Shown here: positions 22,397 through 33,644 of the stretch, in pieces
Layout: every line of letters starts with the position of its first letter
Numbering within the stretch: the stretch's first letter is position 1
Assembly (NCBI RefSeq): GCF_000801105.2
Contig: NC_079514.1
Location: forward strand, 50,265,372-50,329,371
Reading direction: 5' to 3'
Length of the DNA stretch: 64,000 nt
Source of the DNA: Raphanus sativus
Taxonomy: Eukaryota > Streptophyta > Magnoliopsida > Brassicales > Brassicaceae
Program-made: the position numbers and the translations under genes
Notes under the pieces: model-generated
Told to the model about the DNA's origin: nothing
Seen by the model: only the letters and a program-made list of their open reading frames with translations
The model's database searches: none

Positions 22397-24606
22397 ATGT
22401 ATAAGCGAGTGTACTTGTCGTTTCCAGAAGAAGTCCTCGAGCACGTCTTCTCGTTCATACATCTGGACAAGGACAGAAACTCTGTATCTCTCGTGTGCAA
22501 GTCGTGGTACGAGATCGAGCGGTGGTGCAGGAGGAAAGTCTTCATCGGGAACTGCTACGCCGTGAGCCCCGCGACGGTTATAAGCCGGTTCCCGAAGCTG
22601 AGATCCGTGGAGCTCAAGGGGAAACCGCACTTCGCAGATTTCAATCTGGTTCCCGAAGGGTGGGGCGGTTACGTGTATCCGTGGATAGAGGCGATGTCGA
22701 GGTCGTACACGTGGCTGGAGGAGATAAGGCTGAAGAGGATGGTGGTGAGCGACGAGTGCTTGGAGCTCATTGCTAAGTCGTTTAAGAATTTCAAGGTTCT
22801 GGTGCTTTCTTCCTGCGAAGGCTTCTCCACCGATGGTCTCGCTGCTATCGCCGCCACTTGCAGGTAACAAATTAATAATCTGTTAGGTCACGATCTAGCG
22901 ATACATGTTTGGGTCGCTCTCAGTGAATCTAGTGAGGTGTGGGGAGAGATCTAGTCAATTTTCTTTGGCCCCTTTGTTCTTTTTCTTTTTCTTTTTTACC
23001 TTTTTTTTCTCCTTTGTGTGCGAGTTTCCTTGTTTTTACTACCTCATTAGGCAAAACTTTTATTCTACTTTTTCTTTTTACTTTACTTGTTTTATCCATC
23101 TCTCACAACATTGCATCAAAATATACAAATTTGAAACAGTTTATTTCATTTGTAATTGGTTAAGGTTTAAGTGGTTGATTCCAATGTTTCTTTTATGCAG
23201 GAATCTGAAAGAGCTTGATTTGCGTGAGAGTGATGTTGACGATGTTAGTGGCCACTGGCTTAGTCATTTCCCTGATTCATACACTTCTTTGGTTTCACTC
23301 AATATCTCTTGCTTATCCTCTGAGGTCAGTTTCTCTGCTCTGGAGAGGCTGGTGAGTCGGTGTCCGAATCTCAAGTCCCTCAAGCTTAACCGAGCTGTTC
23401 CTCTTGAGAAACTGGCTACTCTACTTCAAAGAGCGCCTCAGCTTGAGGAATTTGGTACGGGTGGCTACACTGCTGACGTGCGTCCAGATGTCTTCTCTGA
23501 TTTGTCTGTAGCTTTCTCTGCCTGCAAGAATTTGAAGTCCTTGTCTGGGTTTTGGGATGCTGCTCCTGCCTATCTCCCTGCTGTTTATTCCGTTTGCACT
23601 CGGGTTACTACTTTGAACCTCAGTTATGCGACTGTCCAGAGCTATGATCTTGTCAAGCTTCTTAGCCAATGTCCTAAACTGCAGCGCCTCTGGGTGAGTC
23701 TAGTTCTACATAATTAGATAGATACCTCCCCTGCTTTTTATTTAATTGGTGGTATGACTTATTGACATATAGGTGTTGGACTACATCGAGGACGCTGGTC
23801 TTGAGGTGCTTGCTTCCACCTGCAAGGACCTTCGCGAGCTGAGAGTGTTTCCCTCTGACCCTTTTGTCATGGAGGCAAACGTTGCATTGACGGAACAAGG
23901 GCTTGTCTCGGTCTCCTTAGGCTGTCCAAAGCTCGAGTCCGTTCTCTACTTCTGCCGTCAAATGACCAATGATGCGTTGGTTACCATTGCTAGGAACCGT
24001 CCCAACATGACTCGCTTCCGTTTGTGCATCATTGAGCCGAAAGCCCCTGACCATATGACTCTAGAGCCACTGGATGTTGGATTTGGAGCCATTGTAGAGC
24101 ACTGCAAAGACCTCCGGCGGCTCTCCCTATCAGGGCTCTTGACCGACAAGGTTTTTGAATACATTGGGACATATGCAAAGAAGATGGAGATGCTGTCGGT
24201 GGCATTTGCAGGAGAGAGCGACTTGGGGATGCATCATGTTTTGTCAGGGTGCGATAGTTTGAGGAAGCTAGAGATAAGGGACTGCCCGTTTGGAGACAAG
24301 GCGCTGTTGGCCAATGCTTCGAAGCTGGAGACAATGCGATCCCTTTGGATGTCTTCTTGTTCGGTGAGTTTTGGAGCCTGCAAGTTATTAGGACAGAAGA
24401 TGCCAAAGCTCAATGTGGAAGTCATCGATGAAAGGGGTCCACCGGACTCGAGACCGGAGAGCTGCCCTGTTGAGAGAGTGTTCATATACCGAACAGTGGC
24501 GGGTCCTCGGTTTGACATGCCCGGCTTCGTCTGGAACATGGACCAACAACACTCGACCATGAGGTTTGCCAGGGAAATGATCTCTACTACTACTAACGAG
24601 TTTTAA
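22397..24606 (+). CDS. TIR1: Auxin receptor TIR1 (F-box LRR protein of SCF-TIR1)
   Basis: Three exons: 22397-22863, 23201-23693 and 23773-24606, 597 aa (Arabidopsis TIR1 is 594). TIR1 is the substrate-binding subunit of an SCF ubiquitin ligase; auxin acts as molecular glue between TIR1 and Aux/IAA repressors, which are then degraded. The F-box lies at about residues 6-50 ([20 protein letters not shown], then [20 protein letters not shown]). It is followed by the leucine-rich-repeat solenoid, with the inositol-hexakisphosphate and auxin pocket segments [10 protein letters not shown] and [13 protein letters not shown] conserved. The C-terminus [19 protein letters not shown] is conserved. All splice borders are GT-AG and the frame is intact. 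Exon 3 contains the miR393 target site. The position matches At3g62980. Confidence 0.98.
24328..24349 (+). promoter_or_regulatory. miR393 target site in TIR1 mRNA
   Basis: The segment ending ACAATGCGATCCCTTTGGA is complementary to 19 of the 22 nt of miR393 (UCCAAAGGGAUCGCAUUGAUCC), with the three mismatches all near the miRNA 3' end. miR393 cleavage of TIR1/AFB transcripts is established in Arabidopsis; I infer the same here. Confidence 0.92.
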
Positions 24607-25330
24607 AAACAGTAAAATAAACGAGGTACAGTTTTTCATCAAATCCTTGTTCATCAGCTCCCATATTAATCGTTCCAGTTTAGGAACACGAGAGAGAGAG
24701 AGAGGGAGCTCTCCATTAATTTAGGCTTCATATAACTATCAAGCTAATGAGCAATGAAATAATTGAAGAGAGAAGAGAGAAGAGAGAGGAGAGGGGGAGA
24801 CAGAGAGAGAAAGAGATCCGAGAGACCTTTGTTTTTTCCCCATCCTATTGTTGTATGTTTGTTTGTCTACTTACTGAGAGATCCTGGTGGGGTATTAGTT
24901 CTTCTTGTTCAGAGGCTGATAAGAGATTTTTTTAAGAGACAAATGTCGAAATGTAACTGTAGTACTGTACTACTTGTTTGGACTCTATTCTTTTTTAAAT
25001 CCTTTTGAATATGTTTTTTATTTATTTATCTGTCTCTGCCAATTTCATTTCATTTTGTCCGGTTAGAGTAACCATGTGCAGGTTATTCGGTTGAAGGAAC
25101 AGCATACATTTCGTTAATCTCAAGGGGCCCTTGACGCTTATAACCAGAAGTATGGTTGCAGTTATGTCACAGGAGTATAAAGAGAATCCAAGAAAATAGA
25201 AACAAAGAGAATCTTGCTTTGAGTTCAGATATTTTGGCAACTAAAACTGTAGCATCGTCAACTGGTTTATACTTTACACTGTCACCAAAAAATTTTACTT
25301 TTTTTTGGACAACAACCAATAAATTTTACT
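24607..25330. other. TIR1 3' flank
   Basis: Holds the probable 3' UTR of TIR1 with a purine-rich (GA)n tract at about 24690-24820. After that, AT-rich DNA without a recognised gene. Confidence 0.5.
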
Positions 25331-27080
25331 TAAGACCATCTCCAACGGGAATCCGTCCAGAATTCTTAGCATCTTATTCTAGGCAAATTAAATTAAAATA
25401 ATATTATTTAAACTAAATAACCTAAGAATCAATCTGTAACTAAGGGATTTAAGGATATGATCCTTAGAACAGCTGGCAACATGGAATTGGTACGGCTCCT
25501 CTGTTCTCCCTTTCTCCACTTCCTTCATCGCCATAGCTTCTTCCAAAAACGCCATCCTCTCTGGCCACGGCCTCGTCTTCCTCTTCGCGCCCTCCACCGG
25601 AATCAACGGAACTAGCTCCGCTCAGCACTTGGGTCTCTTCAACTTGACCAACAACGGCGACCCGACCAACCACGTCTTCGGTGTTGAGTTCGATGTCTTC
25701 TCTAATCAAGATACAGGAGGAAGAGTATCTTCTGCAAGCTAAGCTCTCCTCTTTCGATTTCAGATGATTGATTCGATTAGGTTTTGAGTTTTGAATCATG
25801 CTTCTGCTTTCCGTTTTTGTGATTATGTTTCTGAACAACGGAGAGTATGCTTCATAGGCTCGTAGCTATGGATTCTCTGCTGATTGTTAGGCTATACACA
25901 ATATAGATCTACTTCGGTTCATTGGCGAAGCATGTGTGTTATTATGTAATGGCTCTTACGTGTTTGGTTGATGAGCTTGAATCTTGTTGGAGATGTCTGA
26001 TTGATTCGTGGGAAAATCAAATAAGAGTTAGCTGATTGATATGCTTATGTTGGAGGATAAACCTCGTTGATAATCTTGCTTATGTTTACTAATGATTAAT
26101 CTTTGCTTATCACTGCACTAGATATTGCAAGTTTTAGATAATTGTGTGATGTTTCAGTTCAATTTTAAGTTTATGTTCCGTGGTACTTGTTATTGGTACA
26201 CTGGAAGCACGCCGCTTGATCAGTGGCTTCAAGGATTATGCCTTGACCAGGTTACCTTACTCTTCCTCCTCCTCTCACTTTTCTTAATCTGTTTTGCCTT
26301 TTTCTCCAATCTCATTGGTTGTAAATGCACAGAGCTCCTTAAACGAGTCAGAGTTTCGAAACTTCCTGCGTCTTCAACAATGTTCTGAGAACATTTCTTA
26401 TGAAGATGCTTCTGCTGTAGCAATGCTACAACACAGAGACATAACATGTGAAGGTTCGCATCGTCATCTACTCACATCCATCAAGCTTCGTCCTTTTCAC
26501 TCAAAGTCGCAGTTTCACGAGTTTGTTATCGTTGAACGGTTGGCCTTTGGGTGTTTTTGCTGATCCTTTTGAGTTTCAGAGTCTTCAACAACGCAGAGAT
26601 TAAAAAATATCATTTTAAAAGCCTTTTCTCTTTTTGATCTAATATCTCTGAAGGAGTTGTTTCAATCTTTTGCAGCTTTCAGAGATGTTTCTGTGTTTGG
26701 AGACACGGATCTCGAGCAGCCTTCGTTCAGATCAAACAAGTTTGTCGTTGAGATTCATGTCGATAACAGTTACTAGCACAACATAAGTCACAGATCTCTT
26801 TCTTTCTATCAACAATACTGATTTCTTTGCTCTAGATATTTTCTTTTTGACACATTCTAATTGGTTTTACAGTAGATTCTTCTAGGAGGGACAATTGATT
26901 CAGAAGTAGTTTTATTGTTTATGTTCTTGATGACTATTTATTTTTTAAGAACTCTTAAAAGGAAAACACCATTGGACACACAAAATAGTGTAGAGTCCTT
27001 AACTATTCAAAAAAAAAAATTAAATTACTATAATAATCTTAAAGACTTCAAAAGCAAGTCCACTATTGTGGATGCTCTAA
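25331..27080. mobile_element. Harbinger-type non-autonomous element carrying host-gene fragments (Pack-type)
   Basis: Flanked by TAA at 25331-25333 and 27078-27080. The element (25334-27077, 1744 bp) starts GACCATCTCCAACGGG and its other end, reverse complemented, starts GAGCATCCACAATAGTGG; 10 of the first 15 bases match. No transposase is present. It contains a fragment of an L-type lectin domain (25487-25726) and several other coding-like stretches separated by intron-like DNA (26150-26250, 26330-26560, 26675-26776). The TIR pattern and TWA duplication point to PIF/Harbinger. The borders are inferred from short, diverged ends. Confidence 0.65.
25487..25726 (+). pseudogene. Fragment of an L-type (legume) lectin receptor-kinase gene
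   Basis: One frame encodes SVLPFSTSF, then SGHGLVFLFAPSTGINGTSS, AQHLGLFNLTNNGDPTNHVF and GVEFDVFSNQD. These are the beta-strand motifs of the extracellular legume-lectin domain found in plant LecRK receptor kinases. The piece begins and ends abruptly, has no signal peptide, transmembrane or kinase part, and runs into a stop soon after. It lies inside the Harbinger-type element at 25334-27077, so it is most simply a captured exon fragment. Confidence 0.8.
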
Positions 27081-28157
27081 CGCTCGAAAATCAGTCAAAC
27101 AACCATAGCCACTGTTGTATTTCTGTTTTGTGACCCAAAGAAAAAACATGGGTTCTCATTTTTTTGGGTATCCTCCAGGCCCAATACAGTAAATATCATA
27201 TGACTAACAAGGTGATATTTTGCATTTTTTTCCGTTGTTGTCAACGCATAAGATGCTTATCTTCGCGCGTACTATCATTTTCATACGTTATTATCTTGTC
27301 TAACACAGTAGTTCTGTTTTCTTATCAAATGGTTGGAGAGTTATAAAACTATACACAACAACACATGCGGTTCACCGTTCACCTGTCTTGTTCAGTCGTT
27401 TGATGCTATATATATGTGGCCCATATTCAATTACGTTTACTCGCCCCCCCCCCCTTTAATAAGATGAACAGTAGTTGATGTCACCAGTTTTAAAATAACC
27501 GGACCATGCATGGTCAAGCGCAAATATTTAGGTGACTAGACTTGCAACTCAAACCTTTGGCTCCTTGAATCTTAATCATGTTGTGGTTGAAAGGAAACAA
27601 GTGGCAAATAAAAAAGCAGTGAGTGTGAGTGTGTGACTCAAGTACTGGTCACTTTTGGCTTCAAAACCTCATTGCTCAAGAAGCTATAATAGCTCCTCTG
27701 GTTTGTTGAGTTGTTCACGCAGGACTGCGAGGTTCCAGCAGTTGACATTCCAGGCTTAAAAGCTATGGTGACCCACATCTTTTCTCATCCCTCTTCCTCT
27801 TTTGAGGTGTTTCTGTTTACCGATTCTCTATGAGCAAAAAGTTCAAAAGATCCTACCTTCCCAAGAAGTAAAACCATACACTAAAACTGTCACTTGTGGA
27901 ATAGATTCTTATGCTCCTAGAGAACAGTTGATGAAGACAAGTCGCAAACACACCACCAATGTATCTGGAATAGAATTCCAACAAATGCAAGTTGTTAAAG
28001 AGTACATAACATACATACCACAGCTCTGGCAAAGAAAGAAATTTGCCACGCCAACCAACTCCAAAAATTAGTACACAAGATTAAGTCAGAGTTTAAAAAC
28101 TAAACAAGATGGATTAATTTCATGTAATATGATGTAGCAGTAGCACTAGTTTATCAC
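27081..28157. other. Intergenic region, possible gene relic
   Basis: No confident gene. On the minus strand, about 27637-27762 is open and ends at a stop after LKPKVTST; it follows an intron-like AG and might be a C-terminal exon, but I cannot assign it. A C10 homopolymer lies near 27446. Confidence 0.3.
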
Positions 28158-28367
28158 TCTGCTACAAATTCCACAGTCATGACAATGAAATTGTTGTTTT
28201 GAGGTCTGCCAACATAATAATAATGGCACGCAACATGGAGGAGAGTTACTTGCACTTGAAAATAATAATCTTAAAAGGAAAGATTGAAAGCTCACATCGT
28301 CAAAAAGTTTGCAGCTATTGCAAAAGCATTTCCCCATCCAGACGCCGCAATTAGAGCAGACTTCAGC
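28158..28367 (-). pseudogene. Two-exon remnant of a CHY/CTCHY/RING zinc-finger protein gene
   Basis: Exon-like segment 28296-28367 encodes AEVCSNCGVWMGKCFCNSCK followed by LFDD. Segment 28158-28205 encodes TSKQQFHCHDCGICSR. Both have proper acceptor and donor dinucleotides and phase-0 borders, and together they form the junction of the CHY and CTCHY zinc fingers. This family (MIEL1/SRZ1-like) are RING E3 ligases. I found no upstream CHY exon and no downstream RING or zinc-ribbon exons on either side, so only a core is left. The position corresponds to At3g62970, supporting loss of the ancestral gene here. Confidence 0.75.
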
Positions 28368-30073
28368 CTGATAAATTTTCTTGTATTGATGATTAATATA
28401 TCAACCAAAATAATTTAAGTTAGAGAAATAGAATAATCACCCCTACCCCTTGCTCAGTTCCTTTGTTACTTGCTAAGTTAGCTTGAAGGGTTCCCAATTA
28501 ACTTTGTTTAGCCCATAATCTCATTGTCTACTTATCCATGTTTAAGAAATACATTAGAGACGCTAACCGGTGGTTGTGAATATGAATAAAATAGTGTGTT
28601 CAGTAGTATTATTAACTAGTGTCCATTATTTAAAAAGTTGGGATGCCTTAGAATAAAGTTGAATAATTGTATACTGTGTGATGATGTATATGAATAGATC
28701 GACACATGCTTTTCTCAAAGCTAAGAATCTTTGAATCCTACTGACAGAGACAGCAAGTGAAGGTTGTTGTTCCACGTTCCTTGCAGATCGATTAGATTCT
28801 CCCTCCCAAGATTAGATCCCCCAAAGAACTCGGAAGTTGTATTCCACTCGCAAAGCCCTTAACCTTTCCTTTTTTGCCACCACCAATCATCATTCAAAAT
28901 ACAAACACAACTTAGTCATGCAGCCTTTCTAGTTTTATAAAATTAACCTAATCATGTTTTATGCATCATGCATTTGTCTTGAATTGATCTAATAAAATTA
29001 ATTCATTCTTCTTCAATTCTTCTTAGGAACTCAAATTTCAGATCCATTTTTCACTACTTAGCGAATGAAATTGAAAAGAAGAAGAAAATGATAAATAGCT
29101 GTGTGCTTTGTTATAATGATATTTTTGAGTGAGCATCTAAAATGAATTGTTCCAAGAATTAAGCTTCTATATAGTATTAAGAGATCACATAGCGGATGCA
29201 TTGAAACATTAGAACATTCCCAATGTATAAATTCATTTTTAAAAAGAGTAATAGTGGAATAAATCGAGTTTTTCAGTTGTAATATATTTTGGAATGACAA
29301 ATTACTTATAATTAAAAAGTGACTATGGTTACTCTCTTTTCTTTATAGAAATTTAACTGTGGTTATATTTTCTTTCTTCCAAAGTAAAATTTGGAGTAGA
29401 AAATGAATCGAATTGTAAATGCTACTAATTACCGTCTCTCTGGTTTTCTTTCTATATCTTAATGTTCTTCAGCTCTAATATATAAAGTAACAATACTGGC
29501 AAAAATACTCCACTCTTTTTTCTTTCTTTAGACGTTAATCTCTGAAACTATATACTATTCACAAACTTCTGCAGAAAAATATCTTCGGACTAATACAGCA
29601 TACATGCTTATTTCTGATAAGTACATACCTATTTATTTTGTTCTGGTAATTTGTTTTATATATTTTCCTGTTTTTGTCTGTTTGTTGTAGTATCCATGTG
29701 ATAAACTATTTATATCTGATATCATTTTTACTCCACCTAATTAGTGGTCTCGCTGAAACAATTCAGAAAGTCTGATAATAGTATCCTACGAGAGACATAC
29801 ATTAAAACCAAAGGCAATACAAACATATGATATATAATTTTTTCCATTACATTAGATAACACATCAGTTCATCCACTGATTGATTAAGCTGGGAAATACA
29901 AATCTAGCTAGTTATAAACTTCTTAGACATGATCAGCTACAAAAAAATATATAAAAAGTAACTTATATATATATATATAAGAACGTCATACACATTTACG
30001 TGTACTATTTCCATCATTATTTACTTTCTAATCAACATGGCAATTATCATTTGTTTAAGGATCCATTCATTTT
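28368..30073. other. Gene-free AT-rich region
   Basis: No coding region seen. A possible decayed Tourist-type MITE lies at about 29210-29430 (left end TTA then GAACATTCCCAATG), but its right border is unclear. The last 200 bases are the probable 3' UTR of the minus-strand glutaredoxin. Confidence 0.35.
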
Positions 30074-30382
30074 CTAGTTATGAAATGACTGGTACGGCTT
30101 GATCAATGGAACAAGAGAGCCACTTAGGTGAAGCGACATGACTTCGTTGGTCGAACCCACCAGCTTACCACTGACGAAAACAGCAGGAACAGCGTTGGTG
30201 CAGCCAAGACGGACTAAGGCCTTCTCTATCTCGCGGCAGTCAGGATCATTGTCGATCTCGTGGATGGTTGGTTGAACCCTAAGGTCACGGAAAAGGATCT
30301 GCACGGCGTAGCAAAGACAACAAGAGTCTTTGGTGAAGATCACAACTCCTTTCTCTGATGACATTCTCATCACCTTGTCCAT
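30074..30382 (-). CDS. GRXC14: CC-type glutaredoxin, CCLC active site (GRXC14/ROXY-like)
   Basis: Intronless, 102 aa. A class III (CC-type, land-plant-specific) glutaredoxin with active site CCLC at residues 21-24, the cis-Pro motif AVPAVFVSGK and the GSTNEVMSLHLSGSL glutathione-binding region. These proteins are nuclear/cytosolic and bind TGA bZIP factors. The C-terminus ends SFHN and lacks the ALWL-type tail that recruits TOPLESS co-repressors; ROXY members without that tail include the CEPD/CEPDL nitrogen-signalling proteins, so a mobile signalling role is possible but is inference. A TATA box (TATATATAG) lies near 30492, about 110 bp upstream. It matches At3g62960. Confidence 0.93.
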   Translation of the reverse strand: MDKVMRMSSEKGVVIFTKDSCCLCYAVQILFRDLRVQPTIHEIDNDPDCREIEKALVRLGCTNAVPAVFVSGKLVGSTNEVMSLHLSGSLVPLIKPYQSFHN

Positions 30383-30975
30383 GATCAGATTCTGATCTGA
30401 CGGCTCCCTCCAAAGATCGATAAATTATGTATCTTTAGCTTTGGTTTATGTTTCTTTGTTTCGTTTGAAAATTTGATGGTCTGCTTGGGCTATATATAGA
30501 AATGAAAGTATAGTGCAAGATCCCTTGGACTAGTCTTTTTTCCCCTTTAAATAATAACTTATTTCTTTTCGTTTTCAACATGAAAAAAACAGATTCCTTA
30601 CGAAGAATTAAAGCAGCTTTCCGAGAAAATGCCAATTTTTTTTAATGTTCTGTATGAATGTACAAATTGCAGAAAAAATGATGTAAACGATTTATTTAGC
30701 ATACAGTATCGAAGAAGGCAACGATCATAATTAATAAAGCATACGATTCGAGAGGTTGTTTGCGTACATATTGTAATGACTATGGAATATTTATGTCCGA
30801 GAGAAGTGAACAGTATCGCATTAGTGGATCTCAACGCCAGCGAATGAAGCATACGCGCGTCGTTTGGCGGTTTGCGTGCATGCTTTTGTATCTTCGTTTT
30901 ATTAAAAAAAAGTGCTTGTGTATCTTAGGCACTTTTACGACGAATCTCAATGATAATGAGAGATTAACATTAGTA
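30383..30975. other. Upstream region of GRXC14
   Basis: Contains the glutaredoxin promoter (TATA near 30492) and then AT-rich DNA. No other gene is seen. Confidence 0.45.
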
Positions 30976-31203
30976 GTAGTTATAACCGAATGTCCTGGCC
31001 CTACCATAATGGTCCAGACTAGAGACCGAACTCTTAGCGGCGCGGACGCACACCCGAAGGTTGGTCATGGTTAGGTAACGGTCTTTGGTTTCGGACACTG
31101 AAGTTCCGTATGTGAATTTCTCAGTAGCCGGGTTTCGAACCCAGGTGACGGAACTCACAGCTGTGAGTCTTTTACCACCTGAGCTAGAAGCTCTGTAGTT
31201 ATA
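30976..31203 (-). mobile_element. tRNA-derived SINE with 9-bp target duplication
   Basis: On the minus strand the 5' part has Pol III promoter boxes, TAGCTCAGGTGG (A box, near 31180) and GGGTTCGAACCC (B box, near 31133), but the region does not fold as a tRNA. GTAGTTATA at 30976-30984 and 31195-31203 forms a direct repeat around the 210-bp body. No clear poly(A) tail is seen. The layout fits a Brassicaceae SINE. Confidence 0.7.
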
Positions 31204-31846
31204 TTAACCATGCACCAGGACGCAGCAGTTAAATTAGGTAAGTTTGTTTTGTACTTGTCGACTATGGAATTTCTAGTCGATAAGTTCCATAGACTAAAGT
31301 GATGGAAAAGCGTAAACTAAATTTCATGAACAGAACTTGTGGACGAATATATTTAGCAAAAAAAAAATAGAATGAATTTAGCAAATACGTTTTTTTCCCG
31401 TAGATGAAAAGGATGGCTTATGTCTGGCTTGAACAGTTTGGAAGGGTTTTTAATTTTATTAGTGTTGGTAAGTTTTTAAGCAAAAAATATTTGGATGTTT
31501 ACATGTTTATAATTTGTTTTAGAAAAAAGAAAGTTTACATGTTTATATCATCTTTTTTGTAGCTACATGTTTATAAGCATCACCGTAAACACTTTGTGAT
31601 AATGTATTTATTTGATAAATTCTGAATTGTTTTGAGTGTGAATAGAGATCCAAAATGAATATTATTTATATAGTTTGCGAAGTTATACATGTAAAATATC
31701 TAACTAACCGGTCCAAACTGTAGTTTTGGGATTTTGAATTGACAAATGACTTCCAATTAATTAGTTTATTTATTTTTATCAAATTCATTTGTTAATTTTA
31801 AGCAAAAAAATCATTTGTTAAAATATTGATTGATCTATAAATACAA

Positions 31847-32115
31847 TACTCCATCCGTTGCTGAATAAGTGTCACTTTAACATTTTCATACATATTAAAA
31901 AAATGACGGAAATGTATGTAAGTTATTATTAATTACACATTTCTGACCAATAGTATTTGAAATAAATAAAATTATTTATAAAATAAATGCAGTTTACAAT
32001 TAATTTTCAGCTGAAAGTAAATATAGTTTGTATGGGAACTAAAAAAATGATATTTTGTGTAACAAAAAAATATTAGAAAAACACTTTTGTTTTTTACTAT
32101 GAAACAGACCGAGTA
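31847..32115. mobile_element. Stowaway-like (Tc1/mariner) MITE with TA target site
   Basis: The body 31849-32113 begins CTCCATCCGTTGCTGAATAA and its other end, reverse complemented, begins CTCGGTCTGTTTCATAGTAA. TA dinucleotides flank both ends. The interior is AT-rich and non-coding. The ends have diverged more than those of the related copy at 61538. Confidence 0.7.
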
Positions 32116-33397
32116 TCTCTTTAATCAGCTTTATTATAACAGAAACATTTTCAAAACCATTTCATCTAATTGTCATTAAGTTGATTCTCTTTTTATTGGT
32201 TAGACACTTGAACTTATACTTTTAGGGGTATACAACCAAGCCATCAGTTTTTTTTTTCAAATACTTTAAAATACAACAATTTTCTTTTTTGTATCAGAAA
32301 GTATTTGTAACATTCTCATTCGATTCTCTATTTTTGATATTGGAAGATACAAACACAACAGTTTATCATAAAAATCTTACTCCTAAAAATTATTATCCTA
32401 TAAAAATTAAAGAAAAAAATACTTAAAGTCTTGAATCTCCAATACTATTTAGCGTTTTAATTTGTTATTATATTTTCGTTTGACATTTTTTTTACATATA
32501 TCAATTGTCTTGTTATAGTAAATAATACGGTTCCTAGTCCTAATGTCCTATACGATTAGACGATATATACTTTAATAACACAACACAGTTATTTGTCCCC
32601 AAAAAAACATAATACAGTTATAAGCTACAAACGATAACACATAATTTCTAATGTCGGCTTTAAAAGCTCTTCATTATGATCAAGTCCTGTTTATCATTCG
32701 TATTTATGATTAAATAGGACAATAAAATGGCTGTTTTGTTTTGGTCATAGCTGGATCTTCTACTTCGTGTATAGCTCATTGATCGAATCCTTATGGGCCA
32801 AAGAGAAGAATGTATAACCAAAACAGGATTCGATCTAGCTTTCGGTGATAATATTTGCATATCTATCAACTATATATATATATGAAAATATGTAGTGATT
32901 TATTATTCTGTTATTAACTGTCCCCTACCGCCAACTTGCCTAAAGACAAATATTCTTTGTCTATACACACTCATGTTTGATTCCGATCTTCCCAGACGTA
33001 AATATATGTGAAAAAAAATTGAGATCCGTCTTACACTTTTTAACTTTAATATCGGGTATTATTACAGATTCAGTTATTTTAGTGTTTCGAAAAAAAAGAA
33101 AACTGGCAACAATTTTTTGTGATAAATAAATATATACATGTGTATATATTTGTCGACTTGACCGGTTGAGAACGGGAACCGATTTCGAAAATGTCATGAT
33201 CTTATCACGCCGATTAGATTTGTGTAAGGAAAAGCTAATAGAGAATTGATGCAACTAAAGCTTCGAAATTGTAACCGATACCAAATTTCTGGACCAGTTT
33301 GTATATGGAATATTAATATTTTTTTAAATGGTTAGACTTGATCTTAAGTAGTAGATATCTAACGATAAAATAAAGGACCTAATAAAAATATCAGGTA

Positions 33398-33644
33398 GTG
33401 GGACGCAATGGCGAATCTAGAAAATTTTTTAAATGGGGGCATAAAAACATAAAAAGTTAAAAAAACAAGGTAAAAGGGGGGTTGCAAGGTATTCGAACCC
33501 TGGTTCAGTGGGGGCATGGGAAGAGTTATAACCACCTAGGCTACGGAATCTTAAACAATCTCTATGTATTTTAACTCAATTGTAGATTTTACTGGGGGCA
33601 GCTGCACCCATGCTGTAAAGGGTAGATTCGCCCCTGGTGGGACG
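33398..33644. mobile_element. hAT-type MITE with 8-bp target duplication
   Basis: GTGGGACG occurs at 33398-33405 and 33637-33644. The 231-bp body has ends CAATGGCGAATCTAG and, reverse complemented, CAGGGGCGAATCTAC (12 of 15 identical). The CA(G)GGG-type terminus and 8-bp duplication fit the hAT superfamily. Inside, on the minus strand, are tRNA-like boxes (TAGCCTAGGTGG near 33535 and GGGTTCGAATACC near 33495). Confidence 0.82.

Noticed and set aside
29210..29430. Tourist-like MITE
   Set aside because: The left end looks right, but the right border and target duplication do not match (TTA versus TAA).
31120..31190. tRNA-like A and B boxes on the minus strand
   Set aside because: No acceptor stem or anticodon arm forms, and flanking direct repeats show a SINE rather than a tRNA gene.
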